Shown: positions 5,706-8,087 of the stretch, one piece after another
How positions within the stretch are numbered: position 1 is the stretch's first letter
Layout of the letters: each line of letters begins with the position of its first letter
NCBI GenBank assembly: GCA_021158895.1
Contig: JAGGSW010000124.1
Coordinates: 1 to 8,087, forward strand
Length of the DNA: 8,087 nt
Source: Candidatus Odinarchaeota archaeon
GTDB lineage: Archaea > Asgardarchaeota > Baldrarchaeia > Baldrarchaeales > DXJG01
Direction: 5' to 3'
Position numbers and translations under genes: made by a program
Notes under the pieces: generated by a model
Seen by the model: the letters and a program-made list of their open reading frames with translations, nothing else
Databases searched by the model: none
Told to the model about the DNA's origin: nothing

Positions 5706-6578
5706 ATGGAAATCGGCGTTTATTGGGGTTGTATGATCCTAACTTCTCAATACGCCTACGAAATGTCGTTAAGAGAAGTTCTTCCCAAATTTGGCATATC
5801 AATAACCGATATAGATCAGGTTTCATGTTGCGGTACGCCGATCAAAAACGTTAATCAAAAGGCAGCTATTTATCTTGCAGTAAGAAATCTTGCTCTTGCC
5901 GAAAAGGCTGGAATCAACGAACTGCTTGTACCATGCAATGGGTGTTATTTATCGTTTTCAGAGGCACTTCATTACTGGGAGAAAGATGATACTCTGAAAA
6001 GAGAACTTGGTAGTTTACTCGCTGAGGAAGGACTAGAATTCAACGGCAATATTAAGCTTTGGCACACCGTAAATTTCTTACATGATAAAATAGGCACTGA
6101 AAAGATAAAAACAGCCGTAAAGAAACCATTAAATGGTTTTAAGTTTGTAACCCACCCCGGCTGTCACATATTGAGACCGAGTACTATTGTAAACGTTGAC
6201 GAACCCGAAAAGCCGAGGAAACTAGACAATTTGCTTAAAGCACTGGGAGCAGAAAGTATCGACTATCCAGAAAAACTGGACTGTTGTGGCGGTGGATTAC
6301 TGCTATCCCACTCAGAAAGTGCTCTTACCATTGCTGGACTAAAGTTAAAAGCTATAAAAAGCCTTAACGTTGACGGCTTAGTGGTTTCTTGTCCATCGTG
6401 TAAAGTTATGCTTGGCGCAAAACAAGAAGCTGTAGGAGCAATCGTCGGGGAAAAATTCGAAATTCCCGTTCTCTACTATACCCAACTGTTAGGACTAGCT
6501 TTGGGAATCGAAGCAGAGAAGCTAGGTTTACATCTAAATCAAAGTCCAGTCGATAAAATTATCGAAAAATTAACATAA
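5706..6578 (+). CDS. hdrB: HdrB-like subunit with two CCG domains
   Basis: Catalytic subunit of heterodisulfide-reductase-like complexes. In methanogens HdrB splits CoM-S-S-CoB on two non-cubane [4Fe-4S] clusters. This 290-residue protein has both cluster motifs complete: C9, C41-C42, C77, C80 and C153, C193-C194, C229, C232, with the typical settings YWGC, VSCCG, VPCNGC, HPGCH, LDCCGGG and SCPSC. Nothing essential is missing, which supports a working disulfide or thiol redox site rather than a decayed electron carrier. The substrate in this organism is unknown, since no methanogenesis gene is in the window. GGAGGAGGA (5692-5700) lies five bases before the ATG and inside the end of hdrC. The 3' end abuts the convergent tRNA-modification gene with a 6-base gap. 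Confidence 0.94.
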   Translation: MEIGVYWGCMILTSQYAYEMSLREVLPKFGISITDIDQVSCCGTPIKNVNQKAAIYLAVRNLALAEKAGINELLVPCNGCYLSFSEALHYWEKDDTLKRELGSLLAEEGLEFNGNIKLWHTVNFLHDKIGTEKIKTAVKKPLNGFKFVTHPGCHILRPSTIVNVDEPEKPRKLDNLLKALGAESIDYPEKLDCCGGGLLLSHSESALTIAGLKLKAIKSLNVDGLVVSCPSCKVMLGAKQEAVGAIVGEKFEIPVLYYTQLLGLALGIEAEKLGLHLNQSPVDKIIEKLT

Positions 6579-6584
6579 TTTACT

Positions 6585-7913
6585 TTAAACTATTTTTCCA
6601 ATAAGATGCGTTACATTAGCATCAACTATTTTTACCTTTACAAAACTGCCCAAAGTTATCTCATTTGAATTTATTATTATTGGTTTATATGCAAAGTTTC
6701 TTGCAACAAAACCTCCCTTTACACCTATTTCCGAAACCAGTGCCTCTCCAACATAACCGATCCATTCTAAATTTCTTTGTAAAGAAATTTTTCTGACAAC
6801 TTTAGAAATTTTTCTGCTTCTCTCTTTAATTTTCCAACCCGGCAATTTCCCATCCATCTTTTCTGCTTCAGTTCGCGGTCTGACAGCAAATCTAGATACA
6901 TTAGTTATATCAGGTTGAACTTCCTCCAACAATTCAATAGTTTCTTGAAAATCTTCCTCAGTTTCTCCGGGAAACCCTACAATAACATCTGTTGACAACG
7001 TAAGTTTCGCCAGAGATGTTCTTAAGAGCTTAACGAGTTCTTTAAACTCTTCTATCGTATATCTTCTATTCATTTTCCTCAGAATCCTATTACTACCTGA
7101 TTGTACAGGAATGTGTAGAAATTTGTATATTTTGGGAGATTTGAATACTTCAATTAATTCGTCAACTATTTGTTTCAAGTAGGCAGGATTCATCATACCC
7201 ACTCTAATCCTATACTCATAGGGCAGTTCTACTAAGTCTTCAAGCAACTGTGGGAGGCTGTATCCTATATCAATTCCATAAACAGCTGTGTCTTGAGCAG
7301 TAAGCCATATTTCCTTACACCCTTCCAATAACAACTGCTTAACCTTTTTCACGATGTCCTCAGGAGAATAGCTTATTAAACGCCCTCTAGCGAATTTAAC
7401 TGCGCAATAGCTGCAATTTCCAAGACATCCTTGAGAAATAGGTACAATACCTATTACCGGATGCGTTCTAACAGATGGTAAAGTTAATCTAGAAAGAGGT
7501 TTTCCATTCAAATTAATTATCCCTTTTCGTCCACTCATTATTTGTAAAATTATCTCCGGTAGACTTTCATAACTATCTGGTCCAAGTATAGCTGCATAAT
7601 CCGGTAAAGTTTCTTTAATTTTTTCTAAATTGATTTTTGGTAAGCATCCCGCAACAATAATTGGTTTTGAAAATTTCCTTAATTCCCTTAATCGTTTCAA
7701 AATTTTAAACTCCGTTGGAGCCTTTACACCACACGTATTAACAATTACTATAGTTGCATCATCTACACTATCAACTACCCTTATGCCCCTTTTTGTTAGT
7801 ATTCCAAGTATGACTTCTGTATCCGCCTTGTTGAGTGCGCATCCATATGTTTCTACATAGATTTTCATGTTTAAGTGGTTACAATAGACGTCGAAATTTC
7901 TCTGACTTACCAT
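6585..7913 (-). CDS. Archaeal tRNA t6A37 methylthiotransferase (MiaB/CDKAL1-type radical SAM enzyme)
   Basis: Adds a methylthio group to N6-threonylcarbamoyladenosine at tRNA position 37, giving ms2t6A, using two [4Fe-4S] clusters and S-adenosylmethionine. From the outer ATG (442 residues): an N-terminal methylthiotransferase domain with cluster ligands C25 (ETYGCALNKAD), C61 (VNTCGVK) and C90 (AGCLPK); the radical-SAM core with C163, C167 and C170 (QGCLGNCSYC), IPVQSGSNRILRKMNR (268-283) and DVIVGFPGETEEDF (309-322); and a C-terminal TRAM RNA-binding domain (about 384-442). ETYGCALNKAD points to the archaeal/eukaryotic e-MtaB (CDKAL1) branch rather than bacterial MiaB. The family usually begins at MKIYVETYGC, i.e. 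ATG 7868 (427 residues), but the ATG at 7913 has a GTGAT element six bases upstream and a TATA box at a suitable distance. It looks functionally unrelated to the redox genes. Confidence 0.94.
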   Translation of the reverse strand: MVSQRNFDVYCNHLNMKIYVETYGCALNKADTEVILGILTKRGIRVVDSVDDATIVIVNTCGVKAPTEFKILKRLRELRKFSKPIIVAGCLPKINLEKIKETLPDYAAILGPDSYESLPEIILQIMSGRKGIINLNGKPLSRLTLPSVRTHPVIGIVPISQGCLGNCSYCAVKFARGRLISYSPEDIVKKVKQLLLEGCKEIWLTAQDTAVYGIDIGYSLPQLLEDLVELPYEYRIRVGMMNPAYLKQIVDELIEVFKSPKIYKFLHIPVQSGSNRILRKMNRRYTIEEFKELVKLLRTSLAKLTLSTDVIVGFPGETEEDFQETIELLEEVQPDITNVSRFAVRPRTEAEKMDGKLPGWKIKERSRKISKVVRKISLQRNLEWIGYVGEALVSEIGVKGGFVARNFAYKPIIINSNEITLGSFVKVKIVDANVTHLIGKIV

Positions 7914-8087
7914 TTCTATATCACATCTAATCTGTCTGCCATAAAAATTCGCTTGTTAATATATAGAGTACAGATTCTAGAGCAAATAACTCTTATAAAC
8001 CTTTAAAAATCTTTCTTACAGTTGTCGTCCTAGATAATTTTATTAAAGGTAAAATGTCAAGAGAAGAAACCTAAACACAAGACTATT
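7914..8087. other. Non-coding upstream region at the right end of the window
   Basis: Contains the promoter of the tRNA methylthiotransferase gene on the minus strand and a weaker plus-strand TATA-like element (TCTTATAAAC, 7991-8000) that may serve a gene beyond the window. The only plus-strand start with a ribosome-binding-like AAAGGT is at 8054 and stops after six codons, so no gene is called. Confidence 0.5.
7957..7966 (-). promoter_or_regulatory. TATA box of the tRNA methylthiotransferase gene
   Basis: On the minus strand CTATATATTA is a good archaeal TATA match. Initiation about 25 bases on, near 7936, leaves a leader of about 20-25 bases before the ATG at 7913, which contains the GTGAT ribosome-binding element. 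This spacing supports the longer start of the gene. Confidence 0.5.

Noticed and set aside
8054..8074. Possible gene start after AAAGGT near the right edge
   Set aside because: The frame stops after six codons, so no gene can be supported.
1..8087. CRISPR arrays, insertion sequences, attachment sites
   Set aside because: No regularly spaced repeats, transposase or integrase motifs, or terminal inverted repeats were seen; all long frames are accounted for by seven ordinary genes.

Overview
The window reads as a piece of an AT-rich archaeal chromosome. Archaeal signs are a soluble heterodisulfide-reductase-type HdrA/HdrC/HdrB set, a CDKAL1-type (e-MtaB) tRNA methylthiotransferase, TATA boxes instead of -35/-10 promoters, GGTGA-type ribosome binding sites and T-rich intergenic ends. 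The lineage cannot be fixed from this sequence alone. An uncultured anaerobic archaeon of the Bathyarchaeia/TACK, Archaeoglobi or Asgard kind would fit, and this is inference.

Layout: 1-378 is a non-coding leader with a TATA-like box. 379-1584 (+) is an acyl-CoA dehydrogenase. It converges, across an AT-only palindrome (1602-1621), on a minus-strand etfB-etfA pair (3489-1642). Upstream of etfB on the same strand lies a short HdrA-like flavin/iron-sulfur protein (4964-3666, possibly from 5033). A divergent control region (about 4965-5191) separates it from hdrC-hdrB on the plus strand (5192-6578). hdrB converges with only 6 bases to spare on a minus-strand tRNA t6A37 methylthiotransferase (7913-6585). 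7914-8087 is upstream non-coding DNA.

Six of the seven genes form one redox theme. The acyl-CoA dehydrogenase takes electrons from an acyl-CoA, EtfAB carries them, and a cytosolic HdrABC-like complex with flavin, four ferredoxin-type clusters and two non-cubane clusters could exchange them with a disulfide/dithiol couple, NAD(H) or ferredoxin. EtfB has a loop resembling that of electron-bifurcating ETFs, and HdrB keeps both complete CCG motifs. HdrA is cut down to its central flavin plus inserted-ferredoxin core. A soluble ETF-to-Hdr electron route for fatty or organic acid oxidation (or the reverse) is the most interesting hypothesis here. No membrane subunit, transporter or other beta-oxidation enzyme is present in the window to settle it. 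No mobile element, CRISPR array, rRNA or convincing tRNA was found.
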